From Bacillus sp. V5-8f (GTDB lineage Bacteria > Bacillota > Bacilli > Bacillales > DSM-1321): DNA of 64,000 nt. A program made the position numbers and the translations under genes. The notes beneath the pieces are model-generated. The model saw only the letters and a list, made by a program, of their open reading frames with translations, had not been told where the DNA came from and did no database searches. Below are positions 9,989 through 19,905 of this stretch, piece by piece (the stretch's first letter is position 1; each line of letters starts with the position of its first letter). The stretch lies in contig NZ_PGUW01000004.1 of assembly GCF_002863565.1 (NCBI RefSeq), positions 310,001-374,000 of the forward strand, given 5' to 3'.

Positions 9989-11095
9989 GTGAAGGGAAAC
10001 GTTTTGATAATTGGACTCGGCCTGATTGGAGGGTCCGTATCTTTAGCGATAAAACAACAGCATCGTGAAGCTTTCATATTCGGCTATGATGTGAATGAAA
10101 AAAATATCAGGCTTGCCAAAATGCTTGGGATTGTAGATGAAGGGGCTGTAACTATAGAAGAGGCTGCCGTGGCCGCAGACCTAATAATCTTATCGGTTCC
10201 GGTTGCTGAAACGAGGAAAATCATGGCTTCCCTTTCATCTATATGCTTAAAGCCAGGTGTCATCATTACTGATGTAGGCAGCACCAAAAAGAAAGTGGTC
10301 GAGTCGGCGAAATGCCTGACAGAAAAGGGGATTTGTTTCATTGGGGGACATCCAATGGCAGGATCCCATAAAAGCGGACCGGGTGCCGCGAAGGCAAGGC
10401 TTTTTGAGAATGCTTTTTACTTATTGACTCCTGAAGAAAATACAGAAGAAGAAAAGATCAATGAACTGATGAAGTGGCTAGAAGGGACACAAGCCAATTT
10501 CCTGGTCGTTACACCTGACGAACATGATAGACTCACTGGAATCATCAGCCATTTTCCTCATATTATTGCGGCGGGGCTCGTTGGCCAAGCAAAAAATTAT
10601 AATATGAAAAACAGCCTTGTGTCCCGTCTGGCTGCTGGAGGATTCAGGGACATCACCAGGATTGCCTCGAGCAGCCCGGTTATGTGGCGGGATATACTGA
10701 TGCAAAACAAGCCGGTGCTTTTGGCTTTGATGGACGATTGGCTAAAGGAAATGGAACACATAAAATCGGTTCTTGAATTGGATGACTACGAAGGCATTTT
10801 TCAATTTTTCAAAAGTGCTAAAGAATTTCGTGATGAACTTCCCGTACATGCCAAAGGAGCGATCCCTGCATTTTATGATTTATATATTGATGTACCTGAT
10901 TACCCAGGGATCATATCAGAAATCACCGGTTATTTTGCCCATGAAGGCATTTCAATTACAAATATTAGAATTATGGAAACACGGGAAGATGAAATTTACG
11001 GAGTGCTGGTTGTAAGTTTCCAGACGGACCGTGACAGGATAAAAGCGGAAGAATGTATCAAGCATTATACAAACTATGAGACGTTTATCGCATAA
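9989..11095 (+). CDS. tyrA: Prephenate dehydrogenase with ACT domain
   Basis: A 368-residue NAD-dependent enzyme that makes 4-hydroxyphenylpyruvate for tyrosine. The dinucleotide motif GLGLIGGS is at 8-15 and the catalytic-site block [12 protein letters not shown] is intact. The C-terminal ~75 residues form an ACT domain ([16 protein letters not shown]), the usual place for feedback binding of an aromatic amino acid. It starts at GTG 9989 after a GGGGTGAG site. The 36-bp gap to hisC suggests one operon. Confidence 0.95.
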   Translation: MKGNVLIIGLGLIGGSVSLAIKQQHREAFIFGYDVNEKNIRLAKMLGIVDEGAVTIEEAAVAADLIILSVPVAETRKIMASLSSICLKPGVIITDVGSTKKKVVESAKCLTEKGICFIGGHPMAGSHKSGPGAAKARLFENAFYLLTPEENTEEEKINELMKWLEGTQANFLVVTPDEHDRLTGIISHFPHIIAAGLVGQAKNYNMKNSLVSRLAAGGFRDITRIASSSPVMWRDILMQNKPVLLALMDDWLKEMEHIKSVLELDDYEGIFQFFKSAKEFRDELPVHAKGAIPAFYDLYIDVPDYPGIISEITGYFAHEGISITNIRIMETREDEIYGVLVVSFQTDRDRIKAEECIKHYTNYETFIA

Positions 11096-11126
11096 GTGCC
11101 ATAAGCTTTGCTGGAAGGATGGTCAT

Positions 11127-12416
11127 ATGGAAAGCCGAAGGTTACACACGAATATTACATCACTAAATGGCATTCTCAATGTGCCTGGAGACAAATCAGT
11201 TTCCCACAGATCGATTATGTTTGGGGCTATCTCTCATGGCGAAACAACAGTGGAAAATTTTCTGCCGGGGGCCGATTGTTTAAGCACAATTTCCTGCTTT
11301 AGGAAGCTCGGTGTCAGGATTGAAGAAGATGGCTCGTCCGTGCGGGTTTTTGGAAAGGGTTTAGAAGGGCTTCAAAAACCAACGGAAATGCTGGATGTCG
11401 GGAATTCAGGTACGACGATCCGGCTCATGCTTGGTATTCTGGCTGGCAGGGAATTTGAGGTTGAGCTTGCCGGCGACCATTCAATTGCTAAACGCCCGAT
11501 GACGAGGGTGGTTAAACCATTAAGGCAGTTAGGGGCAGTAATTGATGGGAAAAACAATGGGGAATTTACCCCGCTTACCATTAAGGGCGGAGATTTGAAA
11601 GGTATCACGTATGAACTGCCGGTTGCAAGCGCCCAGGTAAAGTCCGCTATCCTGCTTGCCGGGCTCCAGGCTGAAGGTGAAACGGTCGTGATTGAGCCGG
11701 AGAAAACAAGGGACCATACTGAAAGGATGATCAGCGAATTCGGTGGCCAGGTTACAAGGGACGGAAACCGCATAACGGTAAATGGAAAACAGACGCTTAC
11801 CGCAACACATATCGACGTTCCAGGAGATATTTCATCAGCCGCTTTTTTTATGGTTGCTGCTGCAATTACTGAAAACAGTGAAGTAAAACTGATGAATGTC
11901 GGCCTGAATCCAACCCGTACAGGCATAATTGATGTGATGAAGAATATGGGCGCCGATATTGATGTTGAAATCCTTAAGCATGAGGGAGAGCCCTCCGGAA
12001 ATATTACCGTACGTTCTTCAAACCTACAAGGGACCGAAATTTCTGGCGACCTTATCCCACGCCTGATTGATGAGATACCGGTTATAGCCTTGCTTGCAAC
12101 TCAAGCCCAAGGCGTAACCGTTATAAAAGACGCCCAAGAACTGAAAGTGAAAGAAACGAACCGGATTGATACAGTGGCAAAGGAGCTTGCGTCACTCGGA
12201 GCAGATATTACGCCAACCGAGGATGGCTTGATTATTAAAGGCGGTCCTGCTTTAAAGGGGTGCACAGTTTCCAGCCACGGCGACCATCGCATAGGAATGA
12301 TGCTAGCGATTGCGGCCCTGGTTACACACGGCGAAATGGAGTTGCATGATCCTTCTGCAATAGAAGTGTCGTATCCGGGATTTTTCGAACACCTATCCAC
12401 TTTAATAAATTCATGA
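11127..12416 (+). CDS. aroA: 3-phosphoshikimate 1-carboxyvinyltransferase (EPSP synthase), class II
   Basis: A 429-residue enzyme joining PEP to shikimate-3-phosphate; B. subtilis calls it aroE. It carries the motifs used to define class II enzymes: GDKS, SAQVK, RDHTE and NPTR. Class II forms are found in many Firmicutes and tend to be less sensitive to glyphosate; that is family knowledge, not tested here. ATG 11127 is chosen because GGAAGGAT precedes it; the frame is open upstream into tyrA. It is the last gene of the aromatic cluster, followed by a terminator. Confidence 0.96.
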   Translation: MESRRLHTNITSLNGILNVPGDKSVSHRSIMFGAISHGETTVENFLPGADCLSTISCFRKLGVRIEEDGSSVRVFGKGLEGLQKPTEMLDVGNSGTTIRLMLGILAGREFEVELAGDHSIAKRPMTRVVKPLRQLGAVIDGKNNGEFTPLTIKGGDLKGITYELPVASAQVKSAILLAGLQAEGETVVIEPEKTRDHTERMISEFGGQVTRDGNRITVNGKQTLTATHIDVPGDISSAAFFMVAAAITENSEVKLMNVGLNPTRTGIIDVMKNMGADIDVEILKHEGEPSGNITVRSSNLQGTEISGDLIPRLIDEIPVIALLATQAQGVTVIKDAQELKVKETNRIDTVAKELASLGADITPTEDGLIIKGGPALKGCTVSSHGDHRIGMMLAIAALVTHGEMELHDPSAIEVSYPGFFEHLSTLINS

Positions 12417-12439
12417 CCGGGGAGTTCTCTCCGGTTTTT
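12416..12439 (+). terminator. Terminator of the aromatic cluster
   Basis: ACCGG plus GGAG pairs with CTCTCCGGT across a short loop, followed by five T. The 5' arm touches the aroA stop codon. Confidence 0.85.
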
Positions 12440-12533
12440 CCACATGGGTCGATAGTAAAAACTACTCGACATTCAGCATAAATCCCTGAAATTGTCATAG
12501 CCTTTCTTAAGGACAAGTTTAAGAGGTGGGTAT

Positions 12534-13412
12534 ATGGCATATATCATTGAGGATGCGAAATTGTATCAGCATGGCAAGCTTGTGGAAACATCCATCGTAG
12601 TAAAAGAAAATAAAATCTATTCAATACATTTGCCTGTCACTCGTCTTCATTTCCCAAGGATGAAGGCTGACAAGTTTATAATGGCTCCTACAAACGTAAT
12701 GGTTTCTATGTGCATTCCGGTACAACCGGTTGACAAATACTGGTCAGATACGTTTATATCCAATGGAGCAACCACAATCATGGTTCCGATACCGGTGAAA
12801 TACGAGTACCAGCTAACCTCCATGCTTGAGGCATACCGAACACGGTTCAAGCTTTGCCCACTGGACTATCTATTCACAATTTGCATCCCCCAAAGCCTTG
12901 TCACGCCAAATGTTATCAGGTTTTGCAAAAAACAAAAAATCCCTGCCATCTTCATAAAAATAACTGACCCTTCATCCTTTGACAACATTGCCTGGAGCTG
13001 GATAAAGCAGGCAGCCTTTCCCTACAATCCTGTTTTCATACCTTCCTTGGAAACAGGAGTAGATACCGGCGTGCTGCTGCATCACTGGTGCGAGGTGCTG
13101 TCTCAACATAAAATCCCGCATTTAACATCTCCTTTAGAAGAAACTCAACCATTAACCATCAATGATATGAAAAAAATTGGCATTTACCCGCAAAGAGGAG
13201 ATTTACACTCCAATGGAGAAATAAGCTATAACTTGTTTTCCAAAGATGCGTTGTTAAACACTGAGAATGGAATTCCCGCTTTTAATTATGATAAACTATT
13301 TGTTACTGTGTTGAATGGCAAAGTAATAAGGGCCGGGTCTGTCATTGATCTATCGGGATATAAAGGGAAAGAACTTACAATATCCACCCCAGGCTTTTTT
13401 GTATCTGACTAA
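12534..13412 (+). CDS. Degenerate amidohydrolase-like protein, function unknown
   Basis: A 292-residue protein with the outline of an amidohydrolase or dihydroorotase but without its metal site. The N-terminus (IIEDAKLYQHGKLVETSIVV) looks like the first half of the family's beta sandwich, and the C-terminus (YDKLFVTVLNGKVIRAGSV) like the second half. The segment MAPTNVMVSM occupies the place of the usual APGxIDxHxH motif, and both histidines are gone. No alternative catalytic site is obvious. It is absent from the corresponding B. subtilis position, and lies between the aroA terminator and ypiA. It starts at ATG 12534 after a GAGGTGGG site. The fold assignment is inference by eye. Confidence 0.6.
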   Translation: MAYIIEDAKLYQHGKLVETSIVVKENKIYSIHLPVTRLHFPRMKADKFIMAPTNVMVSMCIPVQPVDKYWSDTFISNGATTIMVPIPVKYEYQLTSMLEAYRTRFKLCPLDYLFTICIPQSLVTPNVIRFCKKQKIPAIFIKITDPSSFDNIAWSWIKQAAFPYNPVFIPSLETGVDTGVLLHHWCEVLSQHKIPHLTSPLEETQPLTINDMKKIGIYPQRGDLHSNGEISYNLFSKDALLNTENGIPAFNYDKLFVTVLNGKVIRAGSVIDLSGYKGKELTISTPGFFVSD

Positions 13413-13441
13413 CTTTAGATCTATTAGGAAAGGAAACTCCG

Positions 13442-14713
13442 ATGAATATAGTAAAAGAAACTGTCCAACTTTTGATAAACGGTGAATTTGCCCGGGCAGA
13501 ACACCAAATAGGACGCATTAAGGCATCTCAGTCTCCCGAAGACATGCATTTACTAGCAGAGGAATTGCTGCAACTTGGGTTTTGGGATAAAGCAAAAGAC
13601 CTTTATGAGGAATTATTAAAGCTGTTTCCAGGTGAAGGCGAACTGATTTTGTCTTTAGCAGAAATTTTAATTGAAGCTGACCAGGAAGATGAGGCCTTTG
13701 CCTTGCTTGAACAAATCAGCCCTGAGGATGAGATGTATCCAAGTGCACTTCTACTTGAAGCGGATCTTTACCAGATGCAGGGCATGGATGAAGTAAGCGA
13801 ACGGAAACTGCTTCAGGCAAAGCAATTGCTCCCTGATGAACCGCTCGTCGATTTTGCGCTTGCTGAACTGTTTTACCAGCAGGGAAGGAATCTAGATGCC
13901 GTTGCAAGTTACCTGAAAGTACTGGAAGCTGACACGGAAATAAACGGCATCAATATCAACCAGCGTATTGCAGAGTCTTTGAGCGGTGCGGGCAAATTTG
14001 AGGAGGCACTTCCTTACTTTAAGAAGGCCTTGGAGGATCGTCTGGAAATCAATACTTTGTTTGAGTATGGGTTTACGGCGTATCAAGCCGGATTCTATGA
14101 AACAGCCTTAGATACATTTACAGAGTTAAAAGAGCTTGACCGGGAATATTATTCTCTGTATTTATATTTAGCTAAGGCATATGAGCATATAGAACACCTC
14201 GACCGTTCTCTGGCTGCAGTAAAAGAGGGGATTGCAGTCGATGAATTTAACAAGGATTTGTATTTTTACGGCGGCAAGATTTCCCTTAAAAAAGGAGAAC
14301 CAGAAGAGGCAGAGGAATTCTTCAGGCAAGCACTTGCCTTAGATCCAGGTTTTTTAGAAGCCTCGCTAACGTTAATTAAACTGCTCATGCAACAAGAGCG
14401 CTTTGAAGATGCACTGGAATGCCTGGAAGAAGTCAGAAAATATGGTGAAGACGACCCGCAATTTGATTGGTTGTCAGCCGTAAGCCGCCAAAAATTAGAG
14501 CAATATGATGAGGCATTAAATGACTATCATAAAGCATATAATTCCTTTAAGAACAACCAGGATTTTCTTGAAGACTATGGATTCTTTTTAATTGAAGAAG
14601 GAAACAAGCACACCGCTAGAGAAATATTTAATAAGCTTGCAAGTGCCGATCCATCCAATGACGAATATGCAATGATTTTGGAACGACTTACGGATGGGCC
14701 GGACGAAATGTAG
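13442..14713 (+). CDS. ypiA: TPR repeat protein YpiA
   Basis: A 423-residue cytoplasmic protein made almost wholly of tetratricopeptide-like helical pairs (for example KAKDLYEELLKLFPGEGELIL, EEAEEFFRQALALDPGFLEA), so a protein-interaction scaffold. It is acidic and lacks a signal peptide or membrane segment. It is followed 43 bp later by ypiB, as in B. subtilis. Its molecular role is not established from sequence. Confidence 0.9.
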   Translation: MNIVKETVQLLINGEFARAEHQIGRIKASQSPEDMHLLAEELLQLGFWDKAKDLYEELLKLFPGEGELILSLAEILIEADQEDEAFALLEQISPEDEMYPSALLLEADLYQMQGMDEVSERKLLQAKQLLPDEPLVDFALAELFYQQGRNLDAVASYLKVLEADTEINGININQRIAESLSGAGKFEEALPYFKKALEDRLEINTLFEYGFTAYQAGFYETALDTFTELKELDREYYSLYLYLAKAYEHIEHLDRSLAAVKEGIAVDEFNKDLYFYGGKISLKKGEPEEAEEFFRQALALDPGFLEASLTLIKLLMQQERFEDALECLEEVRKYGEDDPQFDWLSAVSRQKLEQYDEALNDYHKAYNSFKNNQDFLEDYGFFLIEEGNKHTAREIFNKLASADPSNDEYAMILERLTDGPDEM

Positions 14714-14756
14714 GAAGCCATAATCCGGGACAATATTATTACAGAGGAGGGAACTG

Positions 14757-15302
14757 ATGATGGCTGCCCCTGTATCTGTGCACGAAAAGAAAGATTTTAT
14801 TCGCTGGTTTTTGAATCATTACCAACTGAAAAGACGAGAGTGCGTATGGATCTTGAACTACCTTATGAGCCATGACCAATTGATGAAGAAGGTTCATTTT
14901 GTAGAACATGCCCAATATTGCCCCAGGGGGTTGGTCATGTCAACGCACTGCGTTGAAGAAGCCCCATTCAGGTTCTATAAGTCCAATATCATGACCACAG
15001 ATGCAGAGAAATCCTTCCACGATATCAGGCTTAATCGCGAGGAGGAAATATACATCCAGCTGAACTTTAAATCAGCCTATTCTTCTTATCAATATGCAGC
15101 CGTGTTGGAGGATAATCCATTTATGCCGAAAGTAGGCGCAAGCAATGAAAAAGACAAGATCCTTGCTGAGCAATTTCTTGAAAAGTCAATCCTCTCTTTC
15201 CAAAGGAAAAAAATTCTACAGGAGATTGACGATGCATTGGACCGGCATGACCAAGAAGCCTTCCTACGGCTGTCTGAACAGCTGAACAAAATGGGAAAAT
15301 GA
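14757..15302 (+). CDS. reoY: ReoY/YpiB family regulator with IDEAL domain
   Basis: A 181-residue UPF0302 (YpiB) family protein. The N-terminal domain contains [16 protein letters not shown], typical of the family, and the last ~50 residues form an IDEAL-type domain ([18 protein letters not shown]). In Listeria and Bacillus the family member ReoY is needed for ClpCP-dependent turnover of MurA, which sets peptidoglycan precursor supply; I assign this role by family only. There are two possible starts, ATG 14757 and ATG 14760, after GAGGAGGG. Confidence 0.88.
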   Translation: MMAAPVSVHEKKDFIRWFLNHYQLKRRECVWILNYLMSHDQLMKKVHFVEHAQYCPRGLVMSTHCVEEAPFRFYKSNIMTTDAEKSFHDIRLNREEEIYIQLNFKSAYSSYQYAAVLEDNPFMPKVGASNEKDKILAEQFLEKSILSFQRKKILQEIDDALDRHDQEAFLRLSEQLNKMGK

Positions 15303-15323
15303 ATATATAGAGAAGCTCTGAAT

Positions 15324-15356
15324 CCTCGCCCTTTAAAAAGGGGAGGTTTCTTTTTA
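15324..15356 (+). terminator. Terminator after ypiB
   Basis: CCTC-CCCTT pairs with AAGGGGAGG around a one-base bulge, followed by a T-rich run. The rest of the gap to ypiF (15357-15567) shows no gene. Confidence 0.85.
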
Positions 15357-15567
15357 TTAGGGGGCACAGAGCCTCTGAATAAGTCAATTATATGTGAAGG
15401 TTGCTATTTTTCCTGGATGCCCGGCGGTTTGGAAAAATGAAGTTGTTTTTAGCAGATTCCGGAAACTTTACCCTGTTCAAATGGGTTTCGGCCATATCGT
15501 TCTATTAGAAACGTAAAGATGGTAATATGGTGATTGATGTTAATGTTAACAGGAGGAGGAATTTATT

Positions 15568-16023
15568 TTGAAATGGACACCAAGGGATTTAAAAACGTTC
15601 GATGATGCAAAGGAGTATATTGATACTGTAGTTGTCCCGCTCATACCCGTTTCCCTTCAAAATGACCGGAATCAATCAGCATCCATGTATGAATTCATCG
15701 ACAGGCTTACTGGCAGTATTGAAAACCAGTTTAAAGGGCGGGTTATGTTAATGCCTCCATTGTCTTATCTGGCCAGTGGTGAAATTGAGCAGAAAATGGA
15801 GGCTGTCCATTCTTGGAGGAAAGAATTAGAAAGCTTCAAATACATTTATTTCATTACATCGGACAATGAATGGAAAGCGTATGAACAGGATTTCGAGGGG
15901 ACATTGATCTGGATGCCATCCATCCCACTTGAGCATTTGGATGAGGGACAAGCGCGGTCAATGATAGTCGATCAGGCACGCCAAATATTTAACTTATTCA
16001 CCCGAAAATGGAAAGAATCGTAA
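15568..16023 (+). CDS. ypiF: YpiF family protein (DUF2487)
   Basis: A 151-residue soluble protein of unknown function, matching YpiF by size, sequence character (MKWTPRDLKTFDDAKEYIDT) and its place just before qcrA. It has no signal peptide, membrane segment or recognised catalytic motif. It starts at TTG 15568 after the strong site AGGAGGAGGAA. The conserved position suggests some link to the respiratory complex, but nothing in the sequence shows it. Confidence 0.85.
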   Translation: MKWTPRDLKTFDDAKEYIDTVVVPLIPVSLQNDRNQSASMYEFIDRLTGSIENQFKGRVMLMPPLSYLASGEIEQKMEAVHSWRKELESFKYIYFITSDNEWKAYEQDFEGTLIWMPSIPLEHLDEGQARSMIVDQARQIFNLFTRKWKES

Positions 16024-16089
16024 TCTATATTTTTTTGAATTTTTAGAAACTTAGACACATTGTTGCCATCTTTTAGAATTATGGAAATA

Positions 16090-16118
16090 TTGACCTTATT
16101 CAATTATTGATATATCAT
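16090..16118 (+). promoter_or_regulatory. Predicted promoter of qcrABC
   Basis: TTGACC (16090-16095) and TATCAT (16113-16118) are spaced 17 bp apart, upstream of qcrA. In B. subtilis the qcr operon has its own promoter; this is the best candidate seen. Confidence 0.45.
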
Positions 16119-16197
16119 TGTAATGTCCTAGTTTTATAGTGTTTCTATTATTTGGTCCGTTGGACTCGAAGCTTAGTGATAGAGGGGGGGAAAATGC

Positions 16198-16704
16198 ATG
16201 AGCAAGCATAATGTTTCAAGACGTCAATTCCTTAGTTACACACTTACTGGAGTAGGTGGGTTTATGGCGGCGGGTATGTTGATGCCGATGGTGCGGTTTG
16301 CTGTTGACCCTGTATTGAAAGCGGGTGCAGGTAGTGACTTTATCGCTACTAAACAAAAAGTGTCTGAGATCACAGGTGAACCAAAGCGTGTCGACTTCAC
16401 ATTTGAACAGGTTGACGCCTGGTACAAGTCTGAGGTTACAGGGAGCGCATGGGTTTACAAAGATGATAATGGAAAGATCGTTGCATTGTCACCTGTGTGT
16501 AAACATTTGGGCTGTACTGTTGACTGGAATACAGACAAGTCGAATCCAAACCAGTTTTTCTGTCCTTGCCACTATGGCAGATACACAAAAGACGGTATGA
16601 ATGTAGCGGGCACTCCGCCGGTTAAACCGTTGGATGTGTATGAGTACAGAGAAAAAGACGGATATCTTCAATTAGGTCCAATAAAACCGCATGAGGGGGC
16701 GTAA
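16198..16704 (+). CDS. qcrA: Menaquinol:cytochrome c reductase Rieske subunit
   Basis: A 168-residue iron-sulfur subunit of the bc-type complex, which passes electrons from menaquinol to cytochrome c. The two Rieske boxes are complete: C101-x-H103-x2-C106 and C122-P-C124-H125, giving 2Fe-2S ligands C101, H103, C122 and H125 plus a C106-C124 disulfide. The N-terminus has a twin-arginine motif SRRQFLSY followed by a hydrophobic anchor, so export is probably by the Tat route with the cluster outside the membrane. The ribosome site is G-rich, and ATG 16198 is the only sensible start. Confidence 0.97.
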   Translation: MSKHNVSRRQFLSYTLTGVGGFMAAGMLMPMVRFAVDPVLKAGAGSDFIATKQKVSEITGEPKRVDFTFEQVDAWYKSEVTGSAWVYKDDNGKIVALSPVCKHLGCTVDWNTDKSNPNQFFCPCHYGRYTKDGMNVAGTPPVKPLDVYEYREKDGYLQLGPIKPHEGA

Positions 16705-16707
16705 TAA

Positions 16708-17382
16708 TTGCTAAACAAGATTTATGACTGGGTAGATGAGCGGTTAGATATTACGCCGCTATGGCGGGATATTGCTGACCACGAGGTTCCCGAACATGTT
16801 AACCCTGCACATCATTTTTCAGCGTTTGTTTATTGCTTCGGCGGGCTGACATTTTTCATTACCGTAATCCAAATCCTTTCAGGCATGTTCCTGACTATGT
16901 ATTATGTACCTGATATCAAAAATGCCTGGGAATCAGTATTCTATTTGCAAAATGAAGTCGCTTTCGGGCAAATCGTCCGCGGAATGCACCACTGGGGAGC
17001 AAGTCTTGTTATCGTCATGATGTTTTTACATACTTTACGCGTGTTCTTCCAGGGAGCCTACAAAAAACCGCGTGAGCTTAACTGGGTAGTTGGAGTTTTA
17101 ATATTTTTCGTAATGCTTGGCCTTGGTTTCACAGGCTATTTGCTGCCTTGGGATATGAAAGCGCTATTTGCTACCAAGGTTGGACTTCAGATCGCAGAAT
17201 CCGTCCCATTTATGGGTACGGCAATTAAAACATTACTCGCAGGTGACCCAACGATCGTTGGTGCGCAAACGCTTACCCGCTTCTTTGCGATTCATGTGTT
17301 CTTCTTGCCAGGGGCATTGCTCGGTTTGATGGCGGCCCACTTCCTGATGATCCGTAAGCAGGGGATTTCAGGTCCGCTATAA
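16708..17382 (+). CDS. qcrB: Menaquinol:cytochrome c reductase cytochrome b subunit
   Basis: A 224-residue cytochrome b6-type subunit with four membrane segments. The four haem-ligating histidines are H94, H108, H196 and H211, spaced 14 and 15 residues apart as in b6. C43 is at the position that binds the extra covalent haem in b6f and in Bacillus QcrB. The subunit is split like b6/subunit IV and not fused as in mitochondrial cytochrome b. It starts at TTG 16708, 3 bp after the qcrA stop. Confidence 0.97.
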   Translation: MLNKIYDWVDERLDITPLWRDIADHEVPEHVNPAHHFSAFVYCFGGLTFFITVIQILSGMFLTMYYVPDIKNAWESVFYLQNEVAFGQIVRGMHHWGASLVIVMMFLHTLRVFFQGAYKKPRELNWVVGVLIFFVMLGLGFTGYLLPWDMKALFATKVGLQIAESVPFMGTAIKTLLAGDPTIVGAQTLTRFFAIHVFFLPGALLGLMAAHFLMIRKQGISGPL

Positions 17383-17442
17383 TAGATTAACCAAAATGAA
17401 TGTATTATATTTGTAGCTTTTCATAAAGGAGGGGATTGTTCC

Positions 17443-18204
17443 ATGCATCGTGGAAAAGGGATGAAGTTCGTGGGAGATTCACGGGTTCCGGCGGCTCGTA
17501 AGCCGAACATTCCGAAGGATTATTCAGAATATCCGGGTAAAACGGAAGCATTTTGGCCTAACTTCTTATTAAAGGAATGGATGGTTGGAGCCGTTTTCCT
17601 TATTGGTTATCTATGTTTAACAGTTGCTCACCCGTCTCCTTTGGAGAAGATAGCCGATCCGACCGATACTGCATATATACCATTGCCTGACTGGTATTTC
17701 CTATTTCTCTATCAATTGCTTAAATATACCTATGCATCCGGCCCATACAATGTCATTGGGGCTCTTGTCATCCCGGGACTTGCGTTTGGAGCACTGCTGC
17801 TCGCCCCATTCATAGACCGCGGGCCACAACGGCGTCCTTCTAAGCGGCCATTTGCAACAGGATTCATGCTGCTAGCGGTTGCCGCAGTATTTTACTTAAC
17901 TTGGCAATCCGTTGTGACACATGACTGGGAAGCTGCTAAAAAGCAAGGGCAAATCGTTGCTGAGAGCTCTGTTGATAAAGAAAGTGACGGGTACAAGCAT
18001 TATAAAGCAAGCTGTGCCGGCTGTCACGGAAATGAACTTTCAGGTGGTACCGGACCAAAATTACTAGACACCGGACTTGCGCCTGAAGAAGTTGCAAAAA
18101 TCGCAAGGGAAGGTAAAGGCGCTATGCCTCCTGGCGTTTTCAAAGGTAGTGACGAAGAATTGAAGGTATTGGCTGAATTCATTTCGAACGCGAAAACAGA
18201 ATAG
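17443..18204 (+). CDS. qcrC: Menaquinol:cytochrome c reductase cytochrome b/c subunit
   Basis: A 253-residue fusion of a subunit IV-like part (three membrane helices, with PDWYFLF at 82-88, the quinol-site PEWY equivalent) and a C-terminal cytochrome c domain. The haem is attached at CAGCH (191-195), and M228 in GAMPPG is the likely axial ligand. Known for Bacillus QcrC, this keeps cytochrome c tethered to the complex. Start ATG 17443 follows AAAGGAGGGG. A terminator follows closely. Confidence 0.97.
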   Translation: MHRGKGMKFVGDSRVPAARKPNIPKDYSEYPGKTEAFWPNFLLKEWMVGAVFLIGYLCLTVAHPSPLEKIADPTDTAYIPLPDWYFLFLYQLLKYTYASGPYNVIGALVIPGLAFGALLLAPFIDRGPQRRPSKRPFATGFMLLAVAAVFYLTWQSVVTHDWEAAKKQGQIVAESSVDKESDGYKHYKASCAGCHGNELSGGTGPKLLDTGLAPEEVAKIAREGKGAMPPGVFKGSDEELKVLAEFISNAKTE

Positions 18205-18214
18205 AGTTTCGGGG

Positions 18215-18242
18215 ACTGGCGGAGTGATCCGTCAGTTTTTTG
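18215..18242 (+). terminator. Terminator of qcrABC
   Basis: ACTGGCGGA (18215-18223) pairs over nine positions with TCCGTCAGT (18228-18236), including one G-U pair, and runs into six T. Confidence 0.92.
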
Positions 18243-18351
18243 TCTTATGGAGTATATGATACGCTATCCTTGGAAAATCATCCAGTTATGGGTAAGATGG
18301 AAACATAATGATTGTAAGGTCGGTTGTTTGGAGAGGGAAGAGGGAATAGAA

Positions 18352-18942
18352 ATGAATATCCTATACGCGTTTATCGCCAATAAAAACATTTTGGTTTTAC
18401 TGCTTATCATAAATATACTCGGAACCATATACGGATACTATTGGTACATACCTCAATTACGTGAGACCCCGGGCATCTTCCTGCCTTTTGTTCCGGATAG
18501 TCCGACCGCGAGCCTGTTTTTTGTGTTGGTATTGATTGCTTTTTTATTGAAGCGGAATTGGGGACTGATAGAAGCACTTGCAATCGTGACTTTGTTTAAA
18601 TATGGAGTATGGGCTGTTGTCATGAATTTTCTAACGCTTTACACCACGGGGTATTTACCATGGCAAGGATACATGCTTGTTGCTTCCCATGCCGCCATGG
18701 CCATTCAAGGGATTCTTTATTCCCCATTTTACAAGATAAAAGTCTGGCATCTGATGGTGGCAGCCATATGGACGGTGCATAACGATATGATCGATTATGT
18801 GTTTAATATGATGCCGGTCTACCGTGACCTCATGCAGTATATGGACCAAATTGGTTACTTCACATTTTGGTTAAGTATTATATCCATATTCATCGCGTAC
18901 TACTTTGGACTTAAAGAAAATCGCCATACCCTTTCCATATAA
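18352..18942 (+). CDS. ypjA: Membrane protein YpjA (DUF1405)
   Basis: A 196-residue integral membrane protein with about six hydrophobic segments and conserved-looking aromatic and proline-rich loops (YYWYIPQL, VHNDMIDYV). Function is unknown. ATG 18352 is chosen because GAAGAGGGA lies just before it; the frame is open upstream but that part reads as a hydrophilic, unlikely N-terminus. It is separated from qcrC by a terminator, so it is not part of the cytochrome complex operon although it is always nearby in related genomes. Confidence 0.85.
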   Translation: MNILYAFIANKNILVLLLIINILGTIYGYYWYIPQLRETPGIFLPFVPDSPTASLFFVLVLIAFLLKRNWGLIEALAIVTLFKYGVWAVVMNFLTLYTTGYLPWQGYMLVASHAAMAIQGILYSPFYKIKVWHLMVAAIWTVHNDMIDYVFNMMPVYRDLMQYMDQIGYFTFWLSIISIFIAYYFGLKENRHTLSI

Positions 18943-19063
18943 TTTTTTGTTTTATTAAAATCATTCCGCATCCGAGTTAGGCTAAAAATAAATCAAAAGG
19001 TGTTGGTCTACTCCAAAATTCTCTTTCATATTGTTATATAGAGGAATGAGGAGGGACAAGGGT

Positions 19064-19846
19064 ATGGTAAAAAAAATCCTGTTGCTGGCAGCCATTATAT
19101 TTGCGGTTAATTTCTCTAATGTACATGCACAATCCTCTTCTAATTTAGTAAAATTAGATGAAATCGCTGATGAAGCGTTGCAGCTTGCAAAGCTAGGGAG
19201 ATATGAAGAAACGGAAAAAATGCTTTCTTACTTTTCAGACAGATTCATAAAAGTTACCGCAAAAGAACAGATCTTCAGTATGGACGAACTCCGGATTATC
19301 ACTGTCTCCCATAACCAGGCAATGCAGGCTGTAAGAAACACGGGCGTCTCCGATGCGGAAAAAACGAATTCCGTAACAAAGTTCCGCCTGGTCATCGATG
19401 CAATTAAATCTACACATCAGCCATTATGGACCGCAATGGAAGAACAAATGATGGGGACTTTTAGTCAGGCCCAGGCTGCCCTGAAGAAACAAAATTCTGA
19501 AGAATTCCATGTAAAACTAAATGCATTATTATCGCAATATGATATGATCCAGCCAAGCCTAAAGGTTGATGTTGCGCCAGAAAGAATTCTGAAACTCGAT
19601 GATAGGCTGCAGTATATTAATCAAAACAGCACACAGGTTTTTTCCCAGAAGGGGAGCCAAAAGGAAATGGATGCCCTTGGCCAGGATTTAAAATCCATTT
19701 TTGATGCGCAAGAAGATGAAGCGGATCCCTCTTTATGGTGGGTTATCATTACAACGGGAAGTATCATTATTTTGACTTTATCCTATGTTGGATGGAGAAA
19801 ATATAAAGGTGGAAAGGAAAAGTCAATAAAAGAGCGGAATGATTGA
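19064..19846 (+). CDS. ypjB: Sporulation protein YpjB family
   Basis: A 260-residue secreted, membrane-anchored protein. It has a signal-like N-terminus (MVKKILLLAAIIFAVNF, cleavage likely after VHA) and one C-terminal membrane helix (WWVIITTGSIIILTLSYVGW) with a short basic tail, so the helical middle part is outside the cell. The family is annotated as sporulation-related, without a known mechanism. ATG 19064 is preferred for GGAGGGA 8 bases before it. Confidence 0.85.
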   Translation: MVKKILLLAAIIFAVNFSNVHAQSSSNLVKLDEIADEALQLAKLGRYEETEKMLSYFSDRFIKVTAKEQIFSMDELRIITVSHNQAMQAVRNTGVSDAEKTNSVTKFRLVIDAIKSTHQPLWTAMEEQMMGTFSQAQAALKKQNSEEFHVKLNALLSQYDMIQPSLKVDVAPERILKLDDRLQYINQNSTQVFSQKGSQKEMDALGQDLKSIFDAQEDEADPSLWWVIITTGSIIILTLSYVGWRKYKGGKEKSIKERND

Positions 19847-19905
19847 CACAAGTGTATAGAAAGCCATAAAATTACGGTAATATTAAACGACATCAGGAGG
19901 AAGAT

